From contig NC_035437.2 in NCBI RefSeq assembly GCF_002127325.2, positions 115,254,916-115,318,915 on the forward strand: DNA of 64,000 nucleotides. The letters run 5' to 3'. The translations under genes and the position numbers were made by a program. The notes beneath the pieces were generated by a model, which was given only the letters and a program-made list of their open reading frames with translations, did not search any database and was not told the origin of the DNA. Shown here piece by piece: positions 21,901-34,417 of this stretch. The first letter of the stretch is position 1, and each line of letters begins with the position of its first letter. The DNA is from Helianthus annuus. Lineage: Eukaryota; Streptophyta; Magnoliopsida; Asterales; Asteraceae.

Positions 21901-23011
21901 TTAACACGAGTAGCATTCACAAAGACGTTTTGGAGGACCCCCACATTTTCCATACGGGTCACCACTCTTATTACAAGTGGTGTTACAATCCTTTTCACCC
22001 TTACAAGTGGACCCAGGCGTAATCGTTGGCTTGCACGTTTCCGCTCCTGTAATCCTCTCTTCTGCAATTATTAATTTTATATCTTCAATATTATCAAAAA
22101 AGGGTCCTGATATACACCTCACTGACAATTTAGGGGGTGTTTGGGATTGCTTATCAACCAACTTATTGACTTATAAGTTATAACCGTTACAAAAATGATA
22201 TTTTTATAAATGATGTTTGGGTAATTGGTTGAAAATGAGGTTTTGATACTTTGAGAAGAAGAAAGAGAGAAGCTAGGGGAGTGACTTTTCCAAAAAGGAG
22301 AAAAGGATGAGGAAAAGGAGAAAATGAGTTTTCGATAAGCAATCCCCCCCCCCCCCCACCCCAATCTCACATGTTTTGAAACAACCGTTTGAAGGTTAGC
22401 GCTTGCTTCATAGCCTTCCTACTTTTAAGCAATCATTTGAAGGTCAGGAGTAAGTCATGGTCCTTACCTTTAAACAACCATTTGAGTTTAGAGGTAGGGT
22501 ATTTGAGTTTGAGGTTAGCGTAGGATTATTATGCCCCCTCAATCCCTTACTAAGACCATAACAAATAATTGTATTTCTTATTTTTAGATGAACATTAATA
22601 AATTTAGATATATACTTATGGTACAACAAAATCATCTGCATACGTAATGCTATTGGTGTGTAAATATGTAAAAAAATATCAAATCATAATAAGATTTTGA
22701 ATATATAGATTCAGTTGTGTAAAACACAAGGGTTCGAAAAAAAAAAGATTTAGTAATAATTTTGAATAAGGGTGTCACCAACCGATCTAGAAATATGTTG
22801 GTTTACAATCAGATGTTATTGGTCATAAAAAAATTACTTATAGAATACTTCCATGATACCTCTTTGATCCGGCTCAATAATTATATTTCTTTAAGCTCAA
22901 AAATTACTAATTATTGTTTTCAACATACAGACCATAGACCATACCTGAAACAAAGAGAATGAGCATTAAAATGAAGATGACCAAACTTTTTCCCATCTCA
23001 AATTCGGTCAT
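21901..23011 (-). CDS. Defensin-like (DEFL) secreted cysteine-rich peptide, two exons
   Basis: Exon 1 is 22945-23011 (22 codons plus 1 base), the intron 22062-22944 (GT...AG on the minus strand: TTTCAG/GTATGG and TTGCAG/AAGAG), and exon 2 21901-22061. The joined frame gives 75 residues. The N-part, MGKSLVIFILMLILF, is a clear signal peptide. The mature part has eight Cys with spacing C-9-C-5-C-3-C-9-C-7-C-1-C-2-C. This includes the CxxxC and CxC pair of the cysteine-stabilised alpha-beta fold, so four disulfides are expected. An intron right after the signal peptide is the usual plant DEFL structure. Such peptides are secreted and act in defence or in pollen and embryo signalling; which applies here cannot be told. 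Two Met codons are possible, 23011 and 22996. The short distance to the TATA box favours the inner one. No defect is seen. A MITE lies in the intron. Confidence 0.82.
22133..22362. mobile_element. MITE inside the defensin-like gene intron
   Basis: The left end GGGGGTGTTTGGGATTGCTT and the right end, read in reverse as GGGGTG...GGATTGCTTATC, form imperfect terminal inverted repeats. The right end carries a run of C at about 22344-22357. The GGGTGTTTGG start is common in plant hAT-type MITEs. No clear target duplication was found. Confidence 0.55.
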
Positions 23012-23048
23012 GAGTTTATAAGTAATCAATACAAATGGAAAGAGGTGG

Positions 23049-23056
23049 TTTATATA
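23049..23056 (-). promoter_or_regulatory. TATA box of the defensin-like gene
   Basis: TATATAAA on the minus strand, 38 bp upstream of the outer ATG and 53 bp upstream of the inner ATG. Transcription would start about 30 bp later, leaving a very short leader for the outer ATG. Confidence 0.6.
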
Positions 23057-23196
23057 ATGTACAAATTTTGGTGGTTGTTAGATGAGTTTTTTACGTTTCT
23101 ATGTGTTATATTAAAAAAGATATTAATAGTAGTTGTTCTAGCTAGTTACGTAAATTACAAAAAACGCCCTTCATTGTTTATACAAGCTTTCAAAAC

Positions 23197-23383
23197 ATGT
23201 GCCACCACCACTACCCTACAACCATTTGCCACTACCATCACCACCTACCCCCACAAGCCACCACCCCATCTATATCTTTCTCTTTCTCTCTCTCTCTCCT
23301 CTCTCTGTTACACACACTCACGCTCACTCTCTCTAATCGACACACAAAACTCAACTCATTCCACAAACCATTAATCACAAGTT
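23197..23383. repeat. C/T- and CCA-rich low-complexity stretch
   Basis: CCACCA runs then (CT)n at about 23277-23308. It lies upstream of the defensin-like gene. Pyrimidine-rich tracts are common near plant promoters, but nothing more can be claimed. Confidence 0.6.
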
Positions 23384-23391
23384 CTGACGAC

Positions 23392-23578
23392 CAGAGGCGG
23401 AACCGGAGGGGGGTCAAGAGGGTCCGTTGAACCTCCGGTCATTGAAACTTTTTGAATTTTTATTTATAAATTTTGAGTTTTTGAAGAACAAACTTAGAGA
23501 TGGACCCTCTAATTTGAACCAGTATAGAATATAAGCTTATGATGACCCCCTAACTAAATTGTTCTGTATCCGCCACTG
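23392..23578. mobile_element. hAT-type MITE with 8-bp target duplication
   Basis: Ends CAGAGGCGGA and (reverse) CAGTGGCGGA. Flanks are CTGACGAC (23384-23391) and CTGACGGC (23579-23586), one mismatch. 187 bp, non-coding. An 8-bp duplication and CAG...CTG ends fit hAT. Confidence 0.8.
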
Positions 23579-24530
23579 CTGACGGCCATAATCACCACCA
23601 AAGATGACAATGATTTCCTACCATCAACACCTCCAATAATCACCATTAACGGTGACAACAACCGCCCCACATTCAACGTCGCCAACAATCACCACCAACG
23701 GTGACAACAAACATCAACACCACCACGACCATCAACGTGACAGACAACGGCTGCCCCACCCCTCCAGATCTGTAAAATCGTGATTTAGGTGAGCCACTAT
23801 AAACGCTGACAACAACTGCCTCACCTTCACGACCATCAACGGTGACAACGACTGCCCCTCAAAATCTGTAAACAAATGGCATTTAGGTGATCCTTGTTCT
23901 AACTTACAATGGGACAACCATTGATAGTTAGTGTACCATTGAAATTGGGGTTGTAAATCGCAATGTGGGACTTAGATTCAAACAAGGTTAGGCAACAATG
24001 TAGGTGGTGGTGGTCAGGTTACACGACAATGGAGGTGGTGTTGCGGTGGGAGAGTGTGACGAAGGGGAAGGAAAAAGGATGAGTATGCCCTCACGCGGGG
24101 TCGACATGACCTAGTTTAACGTTGAAAATATTCAAGGTTTTGAGTAAAGGGTGTAACATGTAAGGGTTTTAAATATAAAGTACGTTTGATGTAATATTTG
24201 AAGATAAAAGACACACTTTAAAAGCTGGTATAAGCATACACGACGTTTTTTTTTTTTTGTAATTTACTGTAAATTATTAGTAGTTGGGTATATAATTTTT
24301 TTTTCTAGATCAACTTTATCTTAACTTATTTTTTTTATAGAGTAAAATCAAACTCCTTTAGATTTAAGTGGGTTAGGATAGATTCATAATCATAATCGAC
24401 CTGCAACTTTTGGTTTTCCAGAAAACAATTAACTGACCCGTTGGTTATTGATTTGGTTCAGTTTTTTCGGTTTATTTTTGTCTCTTAATTTAGTTATTAT
24501 GGATAGGTTAATCCCTTTTTTTTTCACACC
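23579..24530. other. Imperfect GGTGACAAC/CCATCAAC repeats and plain spacer
   Basis: From 23580 to about 23870 the phrases ACGGTGACAAC, CACCAAC and ATCAAC recur irregularly. A second-order direct repeat around ATCTGTAAA...TTTAGGTGA occurs at about 23768 and 23866. No gene was recognised in the remaining spacer. Confidence 0.4.
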
Positions 24531-24556
24531 CCCACTAGAATGTTGGCACACACTTA

Positions 24557-25375
24557 GGCTAGAGGGTATGGTGATGGTCCTCCAAGGGAGGATGATCCGC
24601 CACGTAGGCGCCACGTCATAGTCCTCCCAAGGATGGTCCATCCCACTAAACTAGAGGGTATGGAGGATGATCCTAAATGATCCTACTCCACCACTTTTAT
24701 GTGTTTTTTTAATCTTCTACTTTTTTTTTTTAACATTTAACAAATAAACTAACAAAAATATTTTCATTAATATTAAAACACATTACATAAACATAAAAAA
24801 AAAATAAACTTAATAAAATAAACATAAATTTAATAAAAAAAATCGTCTGTTGCTACCTAATCATTTTGACTTTAACTCTTCAATACCTCCACTTTCACAC
24901 ACACATTCTCCGTCAACAGATTCCACTCATCAACTCTCTCTCACCATTTCAATCACCGACCGTCTCAACCTGAAATTCAACTCAAAATCACTTCCGAAAT
25001 CCTTCAGGTCCGTTTTTTCATCCTTCTATTTGAAATTCAGGTCCGTTTTTTCATCCTTCTATTTGAAATTCTGTTCGTGTTTCAACGATTTCGATTCAAA
25101 TCGGTGCATTTTGACGGTAATCTTGGGGAAAATTGATGTTGTTATCGATCTGATTGCTGAAATTATCATATATGTTTGCAATGTTGCTCGATGAACACAT
25201 ATGTGGATAATGAAGAACACGATGTTGATGAAACAATCGAAATGGGGGCCCACCATAATTGGTTCGTCGCAACCGGCAAAATCTCGACGTTGAGGACGGG
25301 ACGTGGGAGGGCGGCACGGTGTGACGGCCGTCGCCGTTCCTCGACGGGGTGGGGACGAACCCCATACCCCCTAGC
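24557..25375. mobile_element. Harbinger-type non-autonomous element
   Basis: Ends GGCTAGAGGGTATGG and (reverse) GGCTAGGGGGTATGG, flanked by TTA at 24554-24556 and 25376-25378. A 3-bp TTA duplication and G-rich ends fit PIF/Harbinger. A second end-like copy, ACTAGAGGGTATGGAGGATG, lies inside at about 24650, suggesting a nested or rearranged element. No transposase frame is seen. Confidence 0.72.
25006..25071. repeat. Perfect 33-bp tandem duplication
   Basis: Two adjacent identical units, 25006-25038 and 25039-25071, each starting AGGTCCGTTTTTTCATCC, inside the Harbinger-type element. Confidence 0.9.
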
Positions 25376-25429
25376 CTTATCACCCTACCAAGCAATGAAC
25401 TTGGTTCATTATATCCGGAATTTAATCAA

Positions 25430-25516
25430 TCTACTATAATAAAATAAACCAATTTTTGGACACGTGTCATTCATTGGAGGTGTTATCAAATTTATACTTA
25501 TCTTATATTAACTAAC

Positions 25517-25559
<43 letters not shown>

Positions 25560-26403
25560 ATTAGTATTAAATCTTATCATACTTAAATAAAATATTATCA
25601 TCAAATCTAAATTGTTAATTTAATATATTTTTAAAACATATACCTCTCTTTCCTACTTATCTTATAATAAATATATAAATAATAAATTAATATTAAACGT
25701 TATCCTAATTTATTAAAAATATAACATTTTTATTATTTGATATACAAAATTATATTTATTCAACAAGTGTAAAATGCGGGGTTTTGAAAAATATAACTTT
25801 TTTTATTATTTACTATACAAAGTTATATTTATATAACCCGTGTAATACACGAAGTTTTTAAAGATATAACTTTTTATCATTTGATTTGCTATGTAAAATT
25901 AGATTTATTCAACACGTGTAATACACGAGGTTTTTAAGGATATAATTTTTTTTATTATTTGGTAGATTTTTCAACCCAACTATACACGGGTTTTTTAAAG
26001 ATACGATGTTTTTAGTATTTAATATACCAAATTACATTTATTTAATATGTGTAATACACATGGTTTTTAAAGATATAACTCTTTTTTAGATCTATTCAAC
26101 ATGTATAACATACGGGGTTTTTAAAGATGTAATATTGTTTATTATTTGGTAGATTTATTCAACCCGATTATACACGAGTTTTTTAAAGATACGACGTTTT
26201 TAGTATTTAGTATACAAAATTACACTCATTTAATCTATGTAATACACATGGTTTTTAAAGATATATTTTTTTATTATTTGATATATAAAATTACATTTAT
26301 TTAACCCGTACAATATACGGGGTTCATAAAAATATAACTTTTATTATTTAATATATAAAATTACATTTATTCAACTCGTATAATACACGGGGTTCTAACC
26401 TAG
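25430..26403 (+). mobile_element. Non-autonomous Helitron with an internal array of end-like words
   Basis: Starts TCTACTATAATAAAATAAAC after an A and ends GGGTTCTAACCTAG before a T, both standard Helitron rules. Inside, (AAAT)n lies at 25517-25561. From about 25765 the phrase CCGTGTAATACACGGGGTTTTTAAAGATATAAC, or a decayed version, recurs about ten times every 56-74 bp. The final copy forms the 3' terminus. No RepHel frame. Confidence 0.78.
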
Positions 26404-26533
26404 TATATACATAATCACAACATTGAAAAAGCTATAAAAAATAGTGGAGGCCGCATGGCACTCAATGGTTGGTTGATACGTTTTAGTGTACTCAATACTG
26501 TTAAAACTTTTTTAATTATATATATATTTTATA

Positions 26534-28639
<2,106 letters not shown>

Positions 28640-28642
28640 TAT

Positions 28643-28733
28643 GGATAATTGCAATAAATTATTAGGTAGCCGAATTTATGGTTAATACGGATAATTGAAA
28701 TAAATTATTAGGTAGCCGAATTTATGGTTAAAG
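28643..28733. repeat. 46-bp tandem duplication
   Basis: GGATAATTGCAATAAATTAT...TTATGGTTAA occurs twice in a row, at 28643 and 28689, with one substitution near the start. Confidence 0.85.
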
Positions 28734-28827
28734 GTCATCATCCCGACAAAGAACTCCACCGAAATCCAGTCCTAAATTCTAATATTTTGTTATTGCGGAA
28801 TGAAAAAATCATCCTATCTGACATTTG

Positions 28828-29052
28828 CACTCTATTCCCGAGTCTCATTTAACAGGGCGAGGGGAGGGAAAAGAGATGAAAATATGAAAAAAAAACCATG
28901 TTCTTGAGTTTCATTTAATAGGGGGAGGAGGGGGGAGGGGGAGGGGAAATGGAAGAAAATATGATCATATATTCATCATCCCAAATTGCATAGATTAGGA
29001 GAGAAAATTTTCCTTTCCCTCCCCCTATTAAATGAGACTCGGGAACATAGTG
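28828..29052. mobile_element. MITE with 30-bp terminal inverted repeats
   Basis: Left end CACTCTATTCCCGAGTCTCA and right end (reverse) CACTATGTTCCCGAGTCTCA, both continuing TTTAA(C/T)AGGG. The CACTA-like start hints at that superfamily, but no target duplication was found. A third copy of the end lies inside at about 28899 in direct orientation. Confidence 0.65.
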
Positions 29053-29648
29053 TAATATTTATTTTTATGTGATCTTCTGAAAAAAAAACAATTTTTTTGA
29101 ACGACAAATTTGGATCACTGACAGACCAGTAGAGTATCATCGTGTCACCAGCAAAACCACCCGATTATATCCATTTCCACTAGGCATAATGCCTATACAC
29201 TAAAAATATATACACAAAATGATGTAGGATGAAGAAAGTCAAAATGTATTATGGTAATGCAAGATTATAAATTACACATTACATATTTCATTAGTTATTG
29301 CAAAGGCTATGCATTGGAGCCCCTAGGGTTCATTTTCTTATCTCAGTGTCACGTATGAGTCACCTCATCCATCACCAATCAATAGCGTCCCCTAATAGCT
29401 AACATAAAATGAGATAAAGCCCTCATCCGCCAATAGTGCCCCCTTTTATTAAGTAATATTTGATTTGCCCCCATATAAAGTATGTTATCCCTCGCTATTG
29501 AGTGAATAAATGCTGAGGTGGAGCCGTGGAGGGTTAGTTGCTCATTTGACAAAGAACAGACTTTAAAAACATTTAGGTTTATAGGTTATGGGCTCAATCC
29601 CTCGTGGGCCCAACTGTTATAAATTATGTATTATATAACTTCTTATTT
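29053..29648. other. Spacer, nothing recognised
   Basis: No open frame or repeat end that I can support. Confidence 0.4.
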
Positions 29649-31417
29649 ATTGTAATTAGGGGTGCTCATGAGCCGATCTGATTCGATCGAGGGTCTGCTC
29701 GTGCTCAGATTGAATTACAATCGATCCGATCCGATCGGATCAAATTTGCAAAACCTAGCACAAAAGAGATGCTAATGCTGAGATTGAATTTAAATCGAGC
29801 GGATCGTTTTCGCTCGGTTTCTCTCAAATCCTAACTAAAATCGAGCGAATCGTTTTCGCTCGATTGAATTATTAGGTTGCGTTTAACAAAAACAAATCCT
29901 AACTTAATTAAAACATGTCCAAAACCTTACTAACAAAAACAATACGTAACTAAAATAATGATTCTAAAAATGTTCTTACAATATCAAGAAGCAGATCTTC
30001 GAACAATCAGTTTATGACTATGTGATTGTTTTAGGAATTAGGGATTTAGGGTTAGATTTTAATATTAACTATTAAGTTGGGCTAGTATATTTTTTGGGCT
30101 TTTAATCTTTAAAATCTGTTATATATAGGATAATGCTAGGGAGAAAACCCTCTATTTTGAGAAAACCTTGGAAACCCATCACAAGGCCTACAATTGGCCA
30201 CGTGTCCCAGCCATCTTCATCTTTTTTTTTTTTTTTTTTGCTTTTGAGGGCACATTAGTCTTTTTATATTTTCACTTGTCTCCTCTTGTCAGATCACCAA
30301 CTCTCTATTTATCATTTGTAGAGCATCAAAAAGATCAAACTCTCTCTTTCTTATTTCACTTTCTTATCCATGTTTTTTGTATCATTTTTCCTGATGAAGA
30401 AATCCAACATTTTACCAATCAAATTTAGACCGAAATGAAGAACGAAAATTAGATCGATCAATCCCTGATGAAGAACGTGGTTTTGTGATGAAGATGTTAG
30501 TGTATGAAGTCAGATCCACGTGAAAACCCCTTCCAGATCTTGTTCCATTCCCGTTTATATCTCGTTTGTCCACATGTTTCATAATGTTGTTACAGATCTG
30601 GATATTTGTGAGTTTTTTACACTTTTTTACTTTATATAAAATATGATTTGTATATGTTGTTTCAGATCTTGACATTTGTGAGTTTTTTACACTCTTTTAG
30701 TTTTATGCAACATATGTTTTCATATATGTTTGATTCTGGGTATTTCGTATGGATTTTTCTGATTTTGTGGAGTTTATGTTAGTTGATAACTAGAGCATGT
30801 AGGTATGAACTTTTGAAAGATGATTATAATTTACGGTTCTATTATTTACACTTAAATATTGAACCAATAAAATATTGAATTTAAAAATGATATAAGGTAT
30901 GGACTTTATAAGATAATATTCAACGTCTGGCTCCATTTTTTACACTTAAAATATCAAAAATTATTCATAAAACCTGGTTGTTAATAGGTTTTTGTGTAAT
31001 GGCTGTTTTAGAGATGAAACATGATTTTTTTTTTTGTTAAAATGGTTCTTAAAAGGGGTAAATGTTTATGTAATTTGCAGGTTTTTATTTTTGTGTTAAA
31101 AAGTTATGCTTGGTTTGGTTGCTTGTTTGGGCTTTTGATCTGAATAGTAACTGTTTTTTGCTAGTTTGGTTGCTTTGTTTGAGGCTTTTGATCTGAATAG
31201 TAACTGTTTTTGTGATGTTATTTGAGAAAAAAGATTTTCTGGCTATGAATGTGTTAATATTTATGTCTGGTTAACGACTTAACGGTTATCTTATCTTTTT
31301 GTTATTAGGACGATGATGGATACAAGGGAAATAAGATCCAATTCTCGGGACCGTTGGTTTCATCAAACGTGGATCAGATGCTCAAGGATCATGACCATGT
31401 TTATGTTACAGCAAAAC

Positions 31418-32100
31418 ACAACTAACACGTGTTATAGTTTGAACTTCTCGGACATGTATGTGTTACATGTGACATGAAACCCATGTACAACATAACACGT
31501 GTTACGTGTGACATGAAAACACATTTTTATAACTTCCCTGGCATATGCACACCCACATGTTTACAAACCGTTTCAAGACCGACCCAAATAATAAAGCAAG
31601 GGTAGCCGCTGAAAAGCTAAGGCAGACTGTCAAATGAGGCTCCACCATTTTCTTAGTGCTATGTATTTTCGTTTACTAGTAATATGTAATGTGAGACTCT
31701 TATTGTTTTGTCTAGTACATGATGTTAAAACGGTATGGACTTAACACATTCTGGAAGTCTTGGTTATAAAAGAGGCTTAACACACGTTATATCAGGTATA
31801 CTATGTTGTTATTAAGTTACTATTGGAGTTTATGCATCCATTCTGGAAGTCTTAACACAATTTATAATAGAGGCTTAACACACGTTATACATGTCAGGCG
31901 CGTAACTCATGTTACAGTATGTATATACAAATCATGGTGTTTTGGAAACCACTAGCTTATACATGACACCATGTTGGGTTAAACCAAGATTATAACAGAG
32001 GCTTAACACATGTTATCCCAGGTAGACGGTGTTACAACATTAACTTGTATGTTCCATATTAACTTGTACATGTGTTACGATCAGTATATGCACATCATGG
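31418..32100. repeat. TAACACGTGTTA palindrome array, left half (B1)
   Basis: About nine copies, for example CTAACACGTGTTATAG at about 31422, CATAACACGTGTTACGTG near 31490 and GGCTTAACACATGTTATC near 32000. The core is CACATGTG or CACGTG. Confidence 0.75.
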
Positions 32101-32142
32101 TGTTTTGCAAACCACTTTCATATACATGAATACAAGTCGGGT

Positions 32143-33836
32143 TGATGTGTGTAAAATGCAACATATAAATTACATCAAATGAGGCATAAAACTAACCCTT
32201 TTTAAGTACTAATGTTGGAAAAAGTGTGTTTTTGTCTTCCTTTTGTATTTTCAGGAATAAATGAGCTCAAATTAACAAAAAAAAGCAAAAAGATTGCTAA
32301 ATCTAACATAAATACAAGAAAGGGAACAAAAGTGGAATGCCCGACCCCTCGACAGCATCCTACTAAGCAAAACAGAGAAGGCAGAAGTCTGAACACGCCC
32401 CGTGCTCAGCGAGCACGGGGCCGTGCCCAAGAAGCAGCAGAAAAGACAAACCAATAGAAGCTTCTATTGCTCGGCACGGGGCCGTGCCCAGTGAACACGG
32501 GGGCGTGCCGAAAGTACTGCAGGCGCATTAATTGTAATTGCGAATTACAATTAATGAAAAGAGAGAGTGTCAGACGGGCACGGGGCCGTGTCCAGCGGAC
32601 ACGGGGCCGTGCCCAGGCCTCTGTTCAGCCTATAAATAGGAGTGCTTGGCTTCATTGCAACTCATCCCTTGGCACACCACCTCTCTCACACTTCATCCAC
32701 CACCCACCACCATCACAACACCATCATCCACCACCATCATCCATTGTCCATCATAGAGTGTGTGAGTCGTCTCGGGATCCAAGATTGATCGTAAGAGTTC
32801 TTGACAATCAAGGCCATGTTTGCCTAAGTCTCTTACATCACTTGGTGAAGACAAGTGTTTAGTATAATACTTTTTATTTTTAATCTTTTGCACTTTTTAT
32901 TTGGTTTTGTATTAATGACTTTAATAACTAGTTTCTTATGTTGAAGGTGACTTTTCCTTATCGTTTGTCCGTGGTGTCTTGGCATTATTTTACTGTCTAT
33001 ATAAAATAAAAGATTTTCACCATTCATATCTCTACGGTCTATATGGAGGTATGTTGGCTACCTGGTCGGGGGTTAAGGGAACGGTTTGGTAAGGGTCTTT
33101 CCCTTGTTCAGCGTTTAGAGGTCCTGCAAGGGACCTGGGTCAAATTTAGTAGGATCTCCTTCAAAACCCAAAGGTACTGGATGGCGGGGATCCAAACTCT
33201 TTGACCCCCTCATAAGTAAACTACTATTAATACTATAACCCGGCTATTTAGGACTGTATCCCTGCTGACTCAGACTACTTAGTCGAGGGTAACGTCACCT
33301 CCAAAAGAGGGGCCTACCATAATTTGCATTAATAACTTAATTCATTATGTTTCAATAATCCGACCCTTTAGGATTGTATCATTGCTGACTTAAACTATTG
33401 GGTTGAGGGTAACGTCGCCTTCAAAAGAGGGGCCTACTACAATAACTAAGATAATCTCTTAAACAAGTGCAAAAGTGCGAAAATAATCAAAGGTTATACT
33501 AATACACGAGTCGGATCCAAGTGATTCATCTTGTCTATCTGTTTTTATTTTTATTTTATTTTTCAGCATTTAGTTAGTTTTATTTTCTTAGTTTAAAAAT
33601 CTTTTTTCTAACATTTTGATTTGATTAGACGTTGAGGATAATCCGGTACTAAAAGCTCTTTGTACTTGGACGACCTCGGTATCTTACCAACACTATACTA
33701 CGTCCACGATGGGTGCACTTGCCCATATGTGTGTTTAGTGTTAGTAAATATCGCGTTTTATAAATTTAAAACTTGGCTAAAAAGTGTAAAAAGGGCTTAA
33801 AATATATATCTAAAACATATACACTAGCACGCATCA
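32143..33836 (+). repeat. 5' LTR of the Athila-like element
   Basis: Starts TGATGTGTGTAAAATGC and ends CACGCATCA. CACGGGGCCGTG words lie at about 32396-32613, directly upstream of the TATA box. Two GAGGGTAACGTC(A/G)CCT blocks lie at about 33283 and 33404. Confidence 0.95.
32631..32638 (+). promoter_or_regulatory. TATAAATA box of the Athila-like 5' LTR
   Basis: TATAAATAGG follows the last CACGGGGCCGTG word by about 20 bp. The copy in the other LTR is at 40680-40687. Confidence 0.8.
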
Positions 33837-33842
33837 AGTTTT

Positions 33843-33860
33843 TGGCGCCGCTGCAGGGGA
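33843..33860 (+). other. Primer binding site, Athila type
   Basis: TGGCGCCGCTGCAGGGGA lies six bases after the 5' LTR. The TGGCGCCG start is the one used by Athila and Tat elements, often assigned to Asp tRNA. Confidence 0.8.
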
Positions 33861-33956
33861 CACAAGGATTTTAAGAAAGTTAGGAATCAACGGCCTAATC
33901 ATTTTTTTTCTTTTTATTTTTTAGGATTTTCTTAATTTTTTCAGCTTCTGCAGAGC

Positions 33957-34155
33957 TCAGCACGGGCCGTGCCTGGTCGGACACGGGCCGTGCCCAGCAG
34001 TATTACTGGCAGTTTTTAGTTTTCCGAGTTACAGAAGGCTGACCACGGGGCCATGTCGGTGCAACACAGGGCTGTGTCCAACTCTCCAGTAACAGGGATC
34101 CGGAAAACAATCACTATAACTCCGACCACGGGCCGTGTTCACTGAGCACGGGGCC
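33957..34155 (+). repeat. CACGGGCCGTG words in the leader
   Basis: At least five copies or near-copies (GCACGGGCCGTGCCTGG, GACACGGGCCGTGCCCAG, CCACGGGCCGTGTTC, GCACGGGGCCGTGG) between primer site and gag, the same word as upstream of the LTR promoter. Confidence 0.85.
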
Positions 34156-34232
34156 GTGGTGAACCTTCTGAACAACGTTCTTTTCTGTTTTTGTTGCAGG
34201 ACTTGGAACCCGACGCCACCTCTACATAGTGT

Positions 34233-34417
34233 ATGAGCTCCATTTCTAATAAAGACATAAAAGAACCCCTAGAAGAACCCGAACGCTTTCTCAGAAAAAG
34301 ACTAAAAGCTAAAAGCCAAGAGAAGGTTTCGGGGAACTCACTTCCAATGGCGGACCAACGTACCCTCATGGATTATCTACGACCCACCGTAGGTAATCTC
34401 GGCGCCGTCGGGTCCTC
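34233..34417 (+). pseudogene. Athila-like gag, N-terminal piece
   Basis: Starts MSSISNKDIKEPLEEPERFL and continues to MADQRTLMDYLRPTVGNLGA, the usual start of Athila gag. It is cut at 34417 by the solo LTR. The downstream piece does not continue the same frame, and the central gag region that normally follows is missing, so a deletion preceded or came with the insertion. Confidence 0.8.

Noticed and set aside
21901..22161. Single-exon reading of the defensin-like frame starting MVDKQSQTPP
   Set aside because: That start lies in the intron and MITE and lacks a signal peptide. The two-exon model has proper splice sites and a secretion signal.
23045..23430. Plus-strand frames upstream of the defensin-like gene
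   Set aside because: Low-complexity CT/CCA translation, with no conserved content. The second one runs into a hAT-type MITE.
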